A stretch of 64,000 bases of DNA from JAJTCH01 sp040386195. GTDB lineage: Bacteria > Pseudomonadota > Alphaproteobacteria > Rickettsiales > UBA1997. Positions 9,371 through 18,328 of this stretch are shown here, one piece after another (position 1 is the stretch's first letter; each line of letters starts with the position of its first letter). A model generated the notes under the pieces. The model had not been told where the DNA came from. It did not search any database and saw nothing but the letters and a program-made list of their open reading frames with translations. The stretch is from positions 73,132-137,131 of the forward strand of contig JAZKFV010000012.1 of assembly GCA_040386195.1 (NCBI GenBank). The letters are read 5' to 3'. Position numbers and translations under genes: made by a program.

Positions 9371-9405
9371 TACGACTTACAACTTACGACTTACGACTTA
9401 CGACT
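9371..9405 (-). repeat. AGTCGTA heptamer array upstream of the nuclease start codon
   Basis: Five copies of AGTCGTA read on the minus strand, one with a single change, ending two bases before the ATG at 9368. The array occupies the ribosome-binding region. It is in inverted orientation to the array at 9228-9258, so the two could pair around the start codon. Confidence 0.9.
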
Positions 9406-9411
9406 ATTATA

Positions 9412-10293
9412 TTATTTCCTAACCAAATCATGATAAGCCTGCATCAAATCTAAAGTCATTTGGCTGGCTTCTGGATAAAAATATTGATCAGCAACGGCGC
9501 CAATTCTAGTTAATTCGGCAGCGCTGCCAGTTAGAAATGCGTCTTTAGCATCGGCTAATTCTTCGGGCATAATGTGTCTTTCAACGACTTTAATTCCCAT
9601 TTCTTTAGCTAATTCGATAACGGTTTGTCTGGTTAAACCATTCAAAAAACAATCTGGTTTTGGCGTGTGCAATTCACCATTTTTCATCACCAAAAATAAA
9701 TTGGCGCCAGTTGCTTCGGCCAAATAGCCGCGATAATCGAGCATCAATGCGTCGTTATAGCCAGCGTTTTCAGCTTCGTGTTTGCTGATAGTGCAAATCA
9801 TATAAAGTCCGGCAGCTTTGGAAGCGGTTGGTGCGCTTTCTGGGGAAGGGCGTTTGTATTTGGCGAAAGTTAATTTCAAACCAACTTTGCGCGCTTCGTC
9901 AGAATAATAAGGAGGCCAAGGCCAGCAGGCAATTGCGGTGTGAATTTTATTTCCTTGCGCTGAGATTGCCATTTTTTCAGAACCGCGCCACGCAAAGCAA
10001 CGCATATAACCATCAACAATATTTTGTTTTTTTGCAGTTTCTTTTTTTGCCGTATCTAACTGCTCAACTGAATAAGGAACTTTGAAGCCAAGCATATCAG
10101 CAGATCTATGCAAACGAGCGCTGTGATCGGTGCATTTGAAAATTTTGCCGTTATAAATTCTTTCACCTTCAAACACGCAAGAAGCATAATGCAAACCGTG
10201 ATTAAGCACGTGAACTTTAGCATCTTTCCAAGGAACAAATTCGCCATTATACCAAATATAGCCGTCGCGCTGATCGAAAGGAATAATATCCAT
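9412..10293 (-). CDS. ilvE: Branched-chain amino acid aminotransferase
   Basis: The protein has 293 residues, the normal length for class IV PLP aminotransferases. It transfers the amino group between glutamate and the 2-oxo acids of leucine, isoleucine and valine. Motifs visible are HGLHYASCVFEGER near residue 32, the PLP-lysine segment SKAAGLYM, EAENAGYNDALMLD, the ATGANLF phosphate-binding loop, and LNGLTRQTVIELA. The N-terminus starts directly with the fold and needs no earlier start. The gene is on the minus strand, divergent from pncC. D-amino acid transaminases and aminodeoxychorismate lyase share the fold, but the FEGER and GLTR motifs favour IlvE. Confidence 0.93.
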   Translation of the reverse strand: MDIIPFDQRDGYIWYNGEFVPWKDAKVHVLNHGLHYASCVFEGERIYNGKIFKCTDHSARLHRSADMLGFKVPYSVEQLDTAKKETAKKQNIVDGYMRCFAWRGSEKMAISAQGNKIHTAIACWPWPPYYSDEARKVGLKLTFAKYKRPSPESAPTASKAAGLYMICTISKHEAENAGYNDALMLDYRGYLAEATGANLFLVMKNGELHTPKPDCFLNGLTRQTVIELAKEMGIKVVERHIMPEELADAKDAFLTGSAAELTRIGAVADQYFYPEASQMTLDLMQAYHDLVRK

Positions 10294-10384
10294 AATTTTT
10301 AGTTTATTTATTGATTGAATGTTTGTAAGTTTTGGGCGGAAATAAAAATCTATTTAAGAACCACTAATAAGTCAATAATCGCCA

Positions 10385-10882
10385 ATGAACTTTAGCCAAG
10401 AACTGCTTGATCAAGCCCAGAAACTTGTGGATTTGGCGGTAAAATCCAACATCAAAATTGTCAGCGCTGAATCTTGCACTGGCGGGCTTATTTCATCTTT
10501 GATCACTGAAATTTCCGGCTCATCAAAAATTTTTGAACGCGGTTTTGTGGTTTATTCTAACTTGGCAAAAGAGCAAAATCTTGGTGTTGATGCAAAAATT
10601 TTAAATCAGTTTGGAGCAGTCAGCGAGCAGGTTGCAAAGGAAATGGCAATTGGCGCGCTTAAAAATTCTGCTGCAAATTTAAGTATTGCCGCAACTGGAA
10701 TTGCCGGAGAAAAATCTGACGACACCCAAAAGCCAGTTGGCTTAGTTTATATTTCTAGCTTTAATAATTTGAATCAAAAATTGATCATTAAAAAATTTAA
10801 TTTTTCGGGCAATAGAGCCGAGAATAGAATTTTAACCGTTCAAAATGCTCTAACAATTTTAATGTCGCAAATCAATGATTAA
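10385..10882 (+). CDS. pncC: Nicotinamide-nucleotide amidohydrolase (CinA C-terminal family)
   Basis: The protein has 165 residues, the stand-alone CinA C-terminal domain. It deamidates nicotinamide mononucleotide to nicotinate mononucleotide in the pyridine nucleotide cycle. The family signature SAESCTGGLIS is present, with the likely catalytic Ser30, followed by GSSKIFERGFVVYSNLAKE, FGAVSEQVAKEMA and SIAATGIAGE. No N-terminal molybdopterin-like domain is fused, unlike full CinA. The last 8 bp overlap the start of mltA, so translation is probably coupled. Confidence 0.92.
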   Translation: MNFSQELLDQAQKLVDLAVKSNIKIVSAESCTGGLISSLITEISGSSKIFERGFVVYSNLAKEQNLGVDAKILNQFGAVSEQVAKEMAIGALKNSAANLSIAATGIAGEKSDDTQKPVGLVYISSFNNLNQKLIIKKFNFSGNRAENRILTVQNALTILMSQIND

Positions 10883-11972
10883 AAAACTCTCAATTCTAAC
10901 GCTAATTTTTCTATTCAGCTCTTGCTCTTTCACTAGTTTAATTATCAAAGGCAGAGGTGATTTAAAATTAAAACAAGTGAGTTTTGAAGATTTACCCGGA
11001 TGGAAAAAAGATCAACAAAATCGGGCGGTAATTTCGTTGGCTAATTCTTGTCGTCAATTTGCCAAAATGCCGGAAGACAAACAAATTGGCGGGCAAATTG
11101 GCAATATAAATGTGGCGGATTTTCATGATGTTTGTGATATTGCTGAGGTGATTAAAGGAATGAATAACCAGCAAGCGCGCAACTTTTTTGAAAATTGGTT
11201 TGTGCCGTTTGAAGTTTCAAATCGTAGTGGCAACAATAAAGGTTTGTTCACCGGCTATTATGTTCCTGAGCTTAAAGGCAGCAAAGTTAAAACTGAAATT
11301 TATCAATATCCAATTTATGCCAAGCCAAAAAATGCTGCTGATTTAGATTTAAACAGAGAAGAAATTGAAGAAGGCGCTTTGGCAAATAAAGATTTGGAAT
11401 TGCTTTATGTGGACAATCCGGTGGATTTATTTTTTATGCAAGTGCAAGGCAGCGGCAGAGTTGTTTTGGAAAATGGTGTGATTGTTCGGCTCAGTTTTGC
11501 TGGAAAAAATAATTTACCATATTCTTCAATTGGCAAATATATTATTGAAAAAAATATTTTGGGATCGCAAAGCCCAACTTATTTCTCGATCAAAAATTGG
11601 TTAAAAAGTAATTCTGTTGGGGCAAGACAGGTGATGAATGTAAATCAATCTTATGTCTTCTTTAAAATTTCCAACAGCGACGATGTTTTTGGATCGCAGG
11701 GCGCGCCTTTGATGGCGGAAAGATCTTTGGCGGTAGATAGTGAAATTATGCCGCTGGGTTTTCCATTGTGGCTGGATATTAATGCTTCTAGCCCTTATCA
11801 AAAATTAGTGATTGCTCAGGATACTGGTTCGGCAATTAAAGGCGCGGTGCGTGGTGATGTATTTTTTGGGCGCGGAAAAAATGCTGAAGATTTAGCGGCG
11901 AAGATGAATTATAAAGGAAGATATTATATTTTATTGCCAACTGCGGCGGTGGATAGAATGGTGGGAAGATAG
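10875..11972 (+). CDS. mltA: Membrane-bound lytic murein transglycosylase A
   Basis: The protein has 365 residues. The N-terminus is a lipoprotein signal with a lipobox ending at Cys17 (FLFSSC), so the enzyme is expected on the outer membrane facing the periplasm. It cleaves the MurNAc-GlcNAc bond with formation of 1,6-anhydro-MurNAc. The central MltA domain (FTGYYVPELKGS, DLFFMQVQGSGRV) and the C-terminal 3D domain (AQDTGSAIKGAVRGDVFFG) are both present, the latter with the Asp residues named for the family. Length matches the family. It overlaps pncC by 8 bp. Confidence 0.94.
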   Translation: MIKKLSILTLIFLFSSCSFTSLIIKGRGDLKLKQVSFEDLPGWKKDQQNRAVISLANSCRQFAKMPEDKQIGGQIGNINVADFHDVCDIAEVIKGMNNQQARNFFENWFVPFEVSNRSGNNKGLFTGYYVPELKGSKVKTEIYQYPIYAKPKNAADLDLNREEIEEGALANKDLELLYVDNPVDLFFMQVQGSGRVVLENGVIVRLSFAGKNNLPYSSIGKYIIEKNILGSQSPTYFSIKNWLKSNSVGARQVMNVNQSYVFFKISNSDDVFGSQGAPLMAERSLAVDSEIMPLGFPLWLDINASSPYQKLVIAQDTGSAIKGAVRGDVFFGRGKNAEDLAAKMNYKGRYYILLPTAAVDRMVGR

Positions 11973-11982
11973 GCGCTTTAGA

Positions 11983-13521
11983 TTAATACATTCCATAAAG
12001 AGAAAATACTGATCCGGCGGCAAAACTTCCGCCGCTAAACTCAACTAATGTTATACTAGTTATCGCTGCAGTACTTTTCCAAGTTCCGCTCCAAGTTTCA
12101 GTAATACTTCCAGCCCCGGTGGAGTTGGAGCTGCCGGATGTTGATTTGACTGCTTTGTAAAGAGATGTTCCGTTATAGAGCGGTATTACAACTTCAAACA
12201 TACTCGCATAACTTGCCACATTTGTCCAATCGGAAATAGGAATGAAGGTATTGGTTCCATAGCCGGCAGAGGCGGTTACGTTAGTTACTCTGATATATTG
12301 CGAGATATAATTGCCAGAGGTGGAATCACCATTAAAACGCAGCGCCGCCGTTCCACCGCTGGACATTCTTCCATAGCCAACAATTCTTAGGTGAGTAAAT
12401 GTGCTGGGAATGCTACTGAAGGTAACCGTTGAGGAGTTTCCCACCAATGTTTGAGTGCTGATGAGATCTAAGGTATTTCTGCTTACCGGACAAACAGTGC
12501 TATTGGTTGTGCAGGTGGAAATAGATGAAGCACCCCAACTTCCATAGATGCCGCAAGCTCTAATCGTTCCTCCGCCAGTGGCACAAACAGAGCAGCCATA
12601 AGAACCGTTATTTGCCCACGAAATAGGTCCGGCTGCCGTTGCCTCAGAAGCGCTGCACATCAAGAATTGCAAACCGGCATCTCTAACCAACTGGGTTTTG
12701 GTTTTAAATAAAGTAATGTCGTCAAAATTTGCATTTGTTGAATTGGCAATAAACACTCTATCAAAACCACTGCCGGTGATAACGCAAGGAACGCAGGTAT
12801 TACTATCTTCATCACCACTACCGGAGGTGCCATTTTGAACAGTGCCAGTAGCATTATGGCCGTTAAATTTATTGGCGCCATGGCTTAGCAAAAGCACAAT
12901 GCCATTTCTATTTGATAATAAAGATGTTGATGAAGCATCTCGAATATCAATACCACCAAGATCAGTTGAGCTGGTTTGAGTGCCATTGGGCACGCCTTGA
13001 GTAATTTCAAAACCATCACTAGCGCCTATTCCAACACTTTGTTTGGTAAATCTTTTATCAACAACATAAGTGAATTTTGTTCCCCAACCATCTTCCGCCA
13101 TATCCGGATCTAAGCCCAGCGCAATGATTGGCACCATTCCATAGGCTAAATTTAAGTTTGATGCATCGCTTGAATTAAAAGCCTGAGCACAAGCTCCTGT
13201 TCCAACAACTCCGCCAGCTGTGCCGGATTCTTGACCATAATTCATATTATTTGGTGTTGTTGCTGTTCCTGAGTTGTTGCCTTTTGCGATGGTTATTACA
13301 GCCGGACAAGGCAGTCTTCTATTGGTTGCTAAAAAATTAGTTAGAGCTTGATAAACAATATTCATCCGCTCTTTGGTAATTTTGGCTTTGGCATTATTAG
13401 TTGCGGTTTTAGAAATTCCTAAAGAGCCGGTAATTAAAATTGAGACGATTAGGATAACGATGGAAAGTTCAATCAAACTAAACCCTTTTTTTTCGTGGGT
13501 GTTTTTATGTTTTTTCTGCAT
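11983..13521 (-). CDS. Type IV pilin-like protein with phage-structural-like C-terminal domain (copy 1)
   Basis: The protein has 512 residues. The N-terminus is a class III prepilin leader: basic MQKKHKNTHEKKG, cleavage at Gly13|Phe14, Glu at +5, and a hydrophobic helix (FSLIELSIVILIVSILI). Residues 60-290 hold a Cys-containing pseudopilin-like body. The last about 160 residues (from LISTQTLVGNSSTVTF to VFSLYGMY) form a Gly/Ser/Thr-rich beta domain with the pattern FSSIPxTFTHLRIxGxGR, LRFNGD, AAITSITL and a final SLYGMY. That pattern recurs in uncharacterised phage or virion surface proteins, as I recall. It is about three times longer than normal pilins. A close paralogue lies 104 bp upstream. 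A role as a tip adhesin or minor pilin is inferred. Confidence 0.82.
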   Translation of the reverse strand: MQKKHKNTHEKKGFSLIELSIVILIVSILITGSLGISKTATNNAKAKITKERMNIVYQALTNFLATNRRLPCPAVITIAKGNNSGTATTPNNMNYGQESGTAGGVVGTGACAQAFNSSDASNLNLAYGMVPIIALGLDPDMAEDGWGTKFTYVVDKRFTKQSVGIGASDGFEITQGVPNGTQTSSTDLGGIDIRDASSTSLLSNRNGIVLLLSHGANKFNGHNATGTVQNGTSGSGDEDSNTCVPCVITGSGFDRVFIANSTNANFDDITLFKTKTQLVRDAGLQFLMCSASEATAAGPISWANNGSYGCSVCATGGGTIRACGIYGSWGASSISTCTTNSTVCPVSRNTLDLISTQTLVGNSSTVTFSSIPSTFTHLRIVGYGRMSSGGTAALRFNGDSTSGNYISQYIRVTNVTASAGYGTNTFIPISDWTNVASYASMFEVVIPLYNGTSLYKAVKSTSGSSNSTGAGSITETWSGTWKSTAAITSITLVEFSGGSFAAGSVFSLYGMY

Positions 13522-13625
13522 TGTTTTTAGGAGGTTTTGTTGATGAGCAAAGGCAATATTAGAGCGGAGAAATTATCTTTTTGTGGTTTTACAGTTGGGG
13601 CGAATAAATCAAAAATTAGTTGCAA

Positions 13626-15173
13626 CTAATACATTCCATAAAGAGAAAATACTGATCCGGTGGCAAAACTTCCACCGCTAAGTTCAACTAATGTAACGCT
13701 AGTTATTGCTGCGGTATTTTTCCAAGTTCCGCTCCAAGTTTCAGTAATACTTCCAGCTCCAGTGGAGTTGGAGCTGCCGGATACTGATGTGATTGCTTTG
13801 TAAAGAGATGTTCCATTATAGAGTGGTATTACAACTTCAAACATACTCGCATAACTTGCCACATTTGTCCAATCGGAAATAGGAATTGAGGTATAAGTTC
13901 CAGCTGCGCTATAGCCGGCAGCTGCGCTTGTGTTAAATGCTCTGATAAATTGCGAGATATAATTGGCGGCGGTAGCATCGCCATTAAGACGCAGTGCCGC
14001 CGTTCCACCGCTGGACATTCTTCCATAGCCAATAATTCTTAGATGAGTAAATGTGTTAGGAATGCTACTGAAGGTAACCGTTGTGGAGTTTGCTACTAAT
14101 GTTTGAGTGCTGATGAGCTCTAAGGTATTTCTGCTCACCGGACAAACAGTGCTATTGGTTGAACAGCTGGAAGTTGAAGAGGCGCCCCAACTTCCATAAG
14201 TGCCACAAGTTCTAATTGTTCCTCCGCCAGTGGCGCAAACAGAGCAGCTATAAGAGCCATTATTTGCCCATGAAATAGGCCCGGTTGCAGTTGCTTCAGT
14301 AGAGCTGCACATCAAAAATTGCAAGCCAGCATCTCTAACCAATTGGGTTTTGGTTTTGAATAAAGAAATGTCATCAAAATTTGGATCTGTTGAATTGGCA
14401 AGAAATATTCTGTTAAAGCTAGTAAGTCCGGAAACAGAGCAAGTATTGCAGCTATTTTCATTTTCATCAGTAACGCCAGTGCCGTTTTGTCCGGTTCCGG
14501 TGGCATTAAAACCATTAAATTTATTAGCGCCATGACTTAGTAATAATAAAACTCCATTTCTGTTGGATAGCAATAATGTTCCTGATGGACCCTGCACATC
14601 AATTCCGGAAAGATCAGTTGAGCTGGTCTGAATGTCGTTTGGAACTCCTGGAGTAATTTCAAAACCATCACTAGCACTTATGCCAACACTTTGTTTGGTA
14701 AATCTTTTATCAACAACATAAGTGAATTTTGTTCCCCAACCATCTTCTGCTATATCTGGATCTAAGCCCAGCGCAATGATCGGCACTGCTCCATAAACTA
14801 AATTTGGGGCGTTGGTAGATGAAACATAGCTGTAATTGCAAACTCCGGTGCCAACAGTGGCGGTTGTCACCGCGCCAGTTTCTTGACCATAAGTCATATT
14901 ATTTGGTGTCGTCGTCGTTCCTGAAGTGCTGCCTTTCGCTATAGTTATTATAGCCGGACAAGGCAATCTTCTATTGGTTGCTAAAAAATTAGACAGAGCT
15001 TGATAAACCGTGCTCATCCGATCTTTAGTAATCTTAGCTTTGGAATTATTGATCGCGGTTTTAGAAATTCCCAAAGAGCCGGTAATTAAAATTGAGACGA
15101 TTAGAATAACGATGGAGAGTTCAATTAAACTAAACCCTTTTTTTTCGTGAGGCTTTTTATGTTTTTTCTGCAT
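13626..15173 (-). CDS. Type IV pilin-like protein with phage-structural-like C-terminal domain (copy 2)
   Basis: The protein has 515 residues and is the tandem paralogue of the gene just downstream. The prepilin leader (KKGFSLIELS, Glu at +5), the block AEDGWGTKFTYVVDKRFTKQ and the C-terminal domain ending VFSLYGMY are nearly identical. The region around residues 85-120 and the Cys-rich part near 230-260 differ most. The flanks before both start codons are also similar, so this is a gene duplication followed by local divergence. No pilus assembly genes are nearby. Confidence 0.82.
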   Translation of the reverse strand: MQKKHKKPHEKKGFSLIELSIVILIVSILITGSLGISKTAINNSKAKITKDRMSTVYQALSNFLATNRRLPCPAIITIAKGSTSGTTTTPNNMTYGQETGAVTTATVGTGVCNYSYVSSTNAPNLVYGAVPIIALGLDPDIAEDGWGTKFTYVVDKRFTKQSVGISASDGFEITPGVPNDIQTSSTDLSGIDVQGPSGTLLLSNRNGVLLLLSHGANKFNGFNATGTGQNGTGVTDENENSCNTCSVSGLTSFNRIFLANSTDPNFDDISLFKTKTQLVRDAGLQFLMCSSTEATATGPISWANNGSYSCSVCATGGGTIRTCGTYGSWGASSTSSCSTNSTVCPVSRNTLELISTQTLVANSTTVTFSSIPNTFTHLRIIGYGRMSSGGTAALRLNGDATAANYISQFIRAFNTSAAAGYSAAGTYTSIPISDWTNVASYASMFEVVIPLYNGTSLYKAITSVSGSSNSTGAGSITETWSGTWKNTAAITSVTLVELSGGSFATGSVFSLYGMY

Positions 15174-15260
15174 TGTTTTTAGGGAGGTTTTTATTGATAA
15201 ACAAAAGCAATATACTTAGTATGGGCGACTTATTTTTAAACAAAGAAACATCACTAAACT

Positions 15261-15863
15261 GTGCAAAATAATCTAGTGAATTTAAACAAAATTAAAAATT
15301 TTAAGAGAGCCAAAATGATCGCTACTATTTTAATTGTGGTTGCCATCTTATCAACAATTATCTGGGGGCGTTTTGTGCAAAATTCTACTAACAATTTGCC
15401 CATTCCTGAGTCAGAAAATAAAACTTATAGCGCGCCTCTGGCAATTGCTCCTAGTGATATCATCACTCAAATTGACGCTAACTTTGGCAAACCAATTTTA
15501 CTTTATATTTACACTACCTGGTGCGGGGTTTGCAAACAGCAATTTCCAATCATCAACGAAGTGGCAAGAAAATTTCAGCAAACTGATTTAAAAGTTATTG
15601 CTGTTGCCATTGATAAAAACATCGATGCTAAAAATTTAATCAACTATTTGGAGAATTATAAAAATACTTATTTTGCTCCCGAATATTTAGTTTATAATGA
15701 TGGGTTGGAAGATTTACTTAGACAAAAAAATATCAGATATAACAAAATTATTCCGCTCACGGTTTTAATTGATCGCGGCGGTGAAATTGAATTTAGATTT
15801 ACGGGTTATAAAGGAGAAAATTATATCACCCGTAAAATTATGAAAACTTTGGCAAAACAATAA
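15261..15863 (+). CDS. Membrane-anchored thioredoxin-like protein (TlpA/DsbE type)
   Basis: The protein has 200 residues. A basic N-terminus and one membrane helix (about 20-37) anchor a periplasmic thioredoxin fold. The active site CGVC sits in YTTWCGVCKQQFP, followed by a helix and the cis-Pro region IIPLTVLIDRGG. Such proteins reduce or exchange disulfides, for example in cytochrome c maturation or copper-site assembly. The start used here is a GTG. An ATG at 15315 with an AGAGAG purine run in front is an alternative that would begin at the helix itself. The gene ends 6 bp before cysS. Confidence 0.82.
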   Translation: MQNNLVNLNKIKNFKRAKMIATILIVVAILSTIIWGRFVQNSTNNLPIPESENKTYSAPLAIAPSDIITQIDANFGKPILLYIYTTWCGVCKQQFPIINEVARKFQQTDLKVIAVAIDKNIDAKNLINYLENYKNTYFAPEYLVYNDGLEDLLRQKNIRYNKIIPLTVLIDRGGEIEFRFTGYKGENYITRKIMKTLAKQ

Positions 15864-15869
15864 ATCCGA

Positions 15870-17258
15870 ATGATAAAACTATTCAACAGCCTCAACAAAG
15901 CCAAAGAAACATTCACTCCAATTGATGCTAGTAATGTTAAAATTTATGTTTGCGGCCCCACAGTTTATGATCGCCCCCATATTGGCAATGCTCGCAGCAT
16001 CGTAATTTATGATTTGTGGTTTCGTTTATTTTCTAGGTTATTTCCTCAAGTAACCTATATCCGCAATATCACCGATGTTGATGATAAAATTAATGCTGCT
16101 GCTTTGAATAAAAAAACTTCAATTCAAAATTTAACTGCAGAGGTTTTAAAACTTTTCTACCAAGATATTTCCGCCTTAAATGTTTTGCCACCAAGCTTTG
16201 AACCAAAAGCCACCGAGCATATTAGTGAAATGATTGTGATGATTGAAAAATTACTAAAAAATGGTCACGCTTATGAAAGTCAAAGCCACATTTTATTCGA
16301 TGTTAAAAGTTATAAAAATTATGGCGAACTTTCCAATCGCTTGCTAGATGAGATGATTTCCGGTTCACGAATTGAAATTGCTAAATATAAAAAAGATCCG
16401 CTCGATTTTGTTTTGTGGAAACCAGCCGATCAAAACGACGATATTTCTTCAGTCTTTGCAAGCCCGTGGGGCAATGGTCGCCCGGGTTGGCATATTGAAT
16501 GCTCGGCAATGAGTAATAAATATTTAGGAGAAAATTTTGATATTCACGGCGGCGGCGCTGACCTACAATTTCCTCATCATGAAAATGAAATTGCTCAAAG
16601 CAAATGTGCCAATCCAAATTCTATCTACGCCAAATATTGGGTTCATAATGGTTTTTTGACAGTCAATGGTGAAAAAATGAGCAAGTCTTTGCATAATTTT
16701 TTCACCATCAAAGATTTGCTCGATAAAAATATTCCGGCAATGGCAATCAGATATTTATTGCTGGCAACTCATTATCGCAAACCGTTAGATTTTAACGATA
16801 AAGCTTTATTTGACGCCGAAAAATCAATTGAAAAATTTTACCAAATTATTGCCGATCATAAAATTCCAACCAATACTGACGCAAATAATCCTTACTTAAA
16901 TAAAATTATTGAAGATTTAAGCGACGATCTGAACACGCCATTAGCTTTTAGCGTTTTGCATGAAATTGCTAAGCTCATTAAAAATTCTAAAGATGATGTG
17001 GAAAAACAAAATCTCACTGACAATTTGATTCAATGCCTTGATTTTCTTGGTCTTTTTGACGCTAACTATTTTAAAAAAGCTGCTCAAAATGATATTGATG
17101 AGAATTATGTTTTAGAAAAAATCCAACAAAGAAAAACTGCCAAAGCGGAAAAAGATTGGGCAAAAGCTGATCAAATTAGAGCGGAATTATTAGCGAAAAA
17201 TATTACTCTCGAAGATATTGCCGGCGGCGAAACCAAATGGCATTATTCAACCAAATAA
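15870..17258 (+). CDS. cysS: Cysteinyl-tRNA synthetase
   Basis: The protein has 462 residues, standard length. It charges tRNA-Cys with cysteine in the cytoplasm. Class I motifs are the HIGH variant HIGN (37-40), preceded by the zinc ligand Cys28 in YVCGPTVYDRP, and KMSKS at 269-273. Other zinc ligands are in WHIECSAMS and FPHHENEIAQS. The C-terminal ADQIRAELLAKNITLED segment is typical. It is close behind the thioredoxin-like gene and converges with ctaG, overlapping its end by about 16 bp. Confidence 0.97.
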   Translation: MIKLFNSLNKAKETFTPIDASNVKIYVCGPTVYDRPHIGNARSIVIYDLWFRLFSRLFPQVTYIRNITDVDDKINAAALNKKTSIQNLTAEVLKLFYQDISALNVLPPSFEPKATEHISEMIVMIEKLLKNGHAYESQSHILFDVKSYKNYGELSNRLLDEMISGSRIEIAKYKKDPLDFVLWKPADQNDDISSVFASPWGNGRPGWHIECSAMSNKYLGENFDIHGGGADLQFPHHENEIAQSKCANPNSIYAKYWVHNGFLTVNGEKMSKSLHNFFTIKDLLDKNIPAMAIRYLLLATHYRKPLDFNDKALFDAEKSIEKFYQIIADHKIPTNTDANNPYLNKIIEDLSDDLNTPLAFSVLHEIAKLIKNSKDDVEKQNLTDNLIQCLDFLGLFDANYFKKAAQNDIDENYVLEKIQQRKTAKAEKDWAKADQIRAELLAKNITLEDIAGGETKWHYSTK

Positions 17259-17797
17259 GCTTTATAGCTGATAGTTATTTCTTTGAGATTTTTAAATTGA
17301 GGATCTTCTTCAATTTTAGGATTGATGCGAAAATCCAGCGGCATTGAAGCTTGCCCGCCAACTTTTAAAGGTTGATTTTGAAAACAAATACATTCAATTC
17401 TTTCTAAATATTTTTCCACCTCTTTAGGTTCCACATCAAAATGCGCTGCAACAATTATATTTTGTGCAGTCAGGTTTTTTGCCATATAAAAATTAGTAAT
17501 ATTTTTGCCATTGAGAACAGATTCTCGTTCTTGATCGGGATAAAATTCAATATTTTGTTTGAGTTGATCAGGAATGTTAGCAACAAAATTAATTACCGTT
17601 TTTTGATTGCCATTTTTATGAAAAGAAAAAGAAGAAAATGTGATCGGGCTGCAAGTGTTTTTGAGGCGGCAGAATATGTTGTAAGGCTGAATGACAAGAA
17701 AAATTAACAACAAAATTCCCAAAACAATATAAATAGTATTTTTAACAAATTTATCTTGAATTTGGCTGGATGTTTCTGTGGATTCTTTTTGGGTCAT
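17243..17797 (-). CDS. ctaG: Cytochrome c oxidase assembly protein CtaG/Cox11
   Basis: The ATG at 17797 (184 residues) is preferred over an upstream TTG at 17839, which would overlap mnhG by 41 bp. One membrane helix (about 19-39) is followed by YNIFCRLKNTC and a periplasmic Ig-like copper-binding domain. It contains the copper-site Cys pair in IECICFQNQPL, then PLDFRINPKIEEDP and the closing ITISYKAYLV, as in Cox11. The protein delivers copper to the CuB site of subunit I of cytochrome c oxidase. It lies one base after mnhG and ends the ribH-mnhF-mnhG-ctaG minus-strand run. Sequence around the copper site is divergent but keeps CxC. Confidence 0.85.
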   Translation of the reverse strand: MTQKESTETSSQIQDKFVKNTIYIVLGILLLIFLVIQPYNIFCRLKNTCSPITFSSFSFHKNGNQKTVINFVANIPDQLKQNIEFYPDQERESVLNGKNITNFYMAKNLTAQNIIVAAHFDVEPKEVEKYLERIECICFQNQPLKVGGQASMPLDFRINPKIEEDPQFKNLKEITISYKAYLVE

Positions 17798-17798
17798 A

Positions 17799-18083
17799 TT
17801 ACTTAATAATTTTATTTTCAATCGCCGATTTTTTGACAATCAAATGGTTGATGATGATGGTGATAATGATATTTAGAGTCAGTAGAATTATGGTTTTTAT
17901 TCCTAAAATTATGGTTGGCGTTTCTAAAAATAATCCGATCAATAATATTGATAAGCCATAAATATTGGCAATAAAAACTAATTTAACTGATAAAAAAACA
18001 TCCTTACTGCGCATAAATCCAAAGGCGCAGAGCAAGATAATTAAAGAGCCAATAGCAGATAAAATATTTGCAATAATATCCAT
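17799..18083 (-). CDS. mnhG: Monovalent cation/proton antiporter subunit MnhG/MrpG-like
   Basis: The protein has 94 residues with three hydrophobic helices (about 5-23, 32-52, 59-85). The segment GFMRSKDVFLSVKLVFIANIYG replaces the family GxxRxPDxYxRLHAxTKAxTLG motif in recognisable but eroded form. It is a membrane subunit of the Mrp/Mnh Na+(K+)/H+ antiporter. It follows the mnhF-like gene directly and is followed by ctaG. Divergence makes the call good but not certain. Confidence 0.72.
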   Translation of the reverse strand: MDIIANILSAIGSLIILLCAFGFMRSKDVFLSVKLVFIANIYGLSILLIGLFLETPTIILGIKTIILLTLNIIITIIINHLIVKKSAIENKIIK

Positions 18084-18328
18084 TAATTGTAGGTTTTTTT
18101 GTTCAAGAGTAAAAATAAAATTGCCGCCAACTCCAATAGAAACAATAAAAAAGCAATATCAATCGCTGACTGAAATTTATTAATTGAGTTGGTTAAAATC
18201 AGAATAATTAATCCGTTAAAGGTAAAATAAAAACCGACAATTTTTTGATAAGAATTATTAGTGGTGATGAATTTTGCGATCACCAAAGTTAAGCCAAGCA
18301 AGATTGTGATATTGATGAATATAGTCAT
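18083..18328 (-). CDS. mnhF: Monovalent cation/proton antiporter subunit MnhF/MrpF-like
   Basis: The protein has 81 residues and three membrane helices, the size and topology of MrpF. The third helix, IDIAFLLFLLELAAILFLLL, matches the family position where an acidic residue in YLDxALVxALLxF lies in the membrane. The middle segment is poorly conserved. Its start follows the ribH stop by one base, and its end shares one base with the mnhG-like start. The identification leans on size, topology and the neighbouring G and E subunits. Confidence 0.65.
   Translation of the reverse strand: MTIFINITILLGLTLVIAKFITTNNSYQKIVGFYFTFNGLIILILTNSINKFQSAIDIAFLLFLLELAAILFLLLNKKTYN

Noticed and set aside
11983..15173. 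Tandem pilin-like genes as part of a prophage
   Set aside because: The phage-like signal is limited to the C-terminal domain. The N-terminal prepilin leaders are intact and no other phage genes are nearby.
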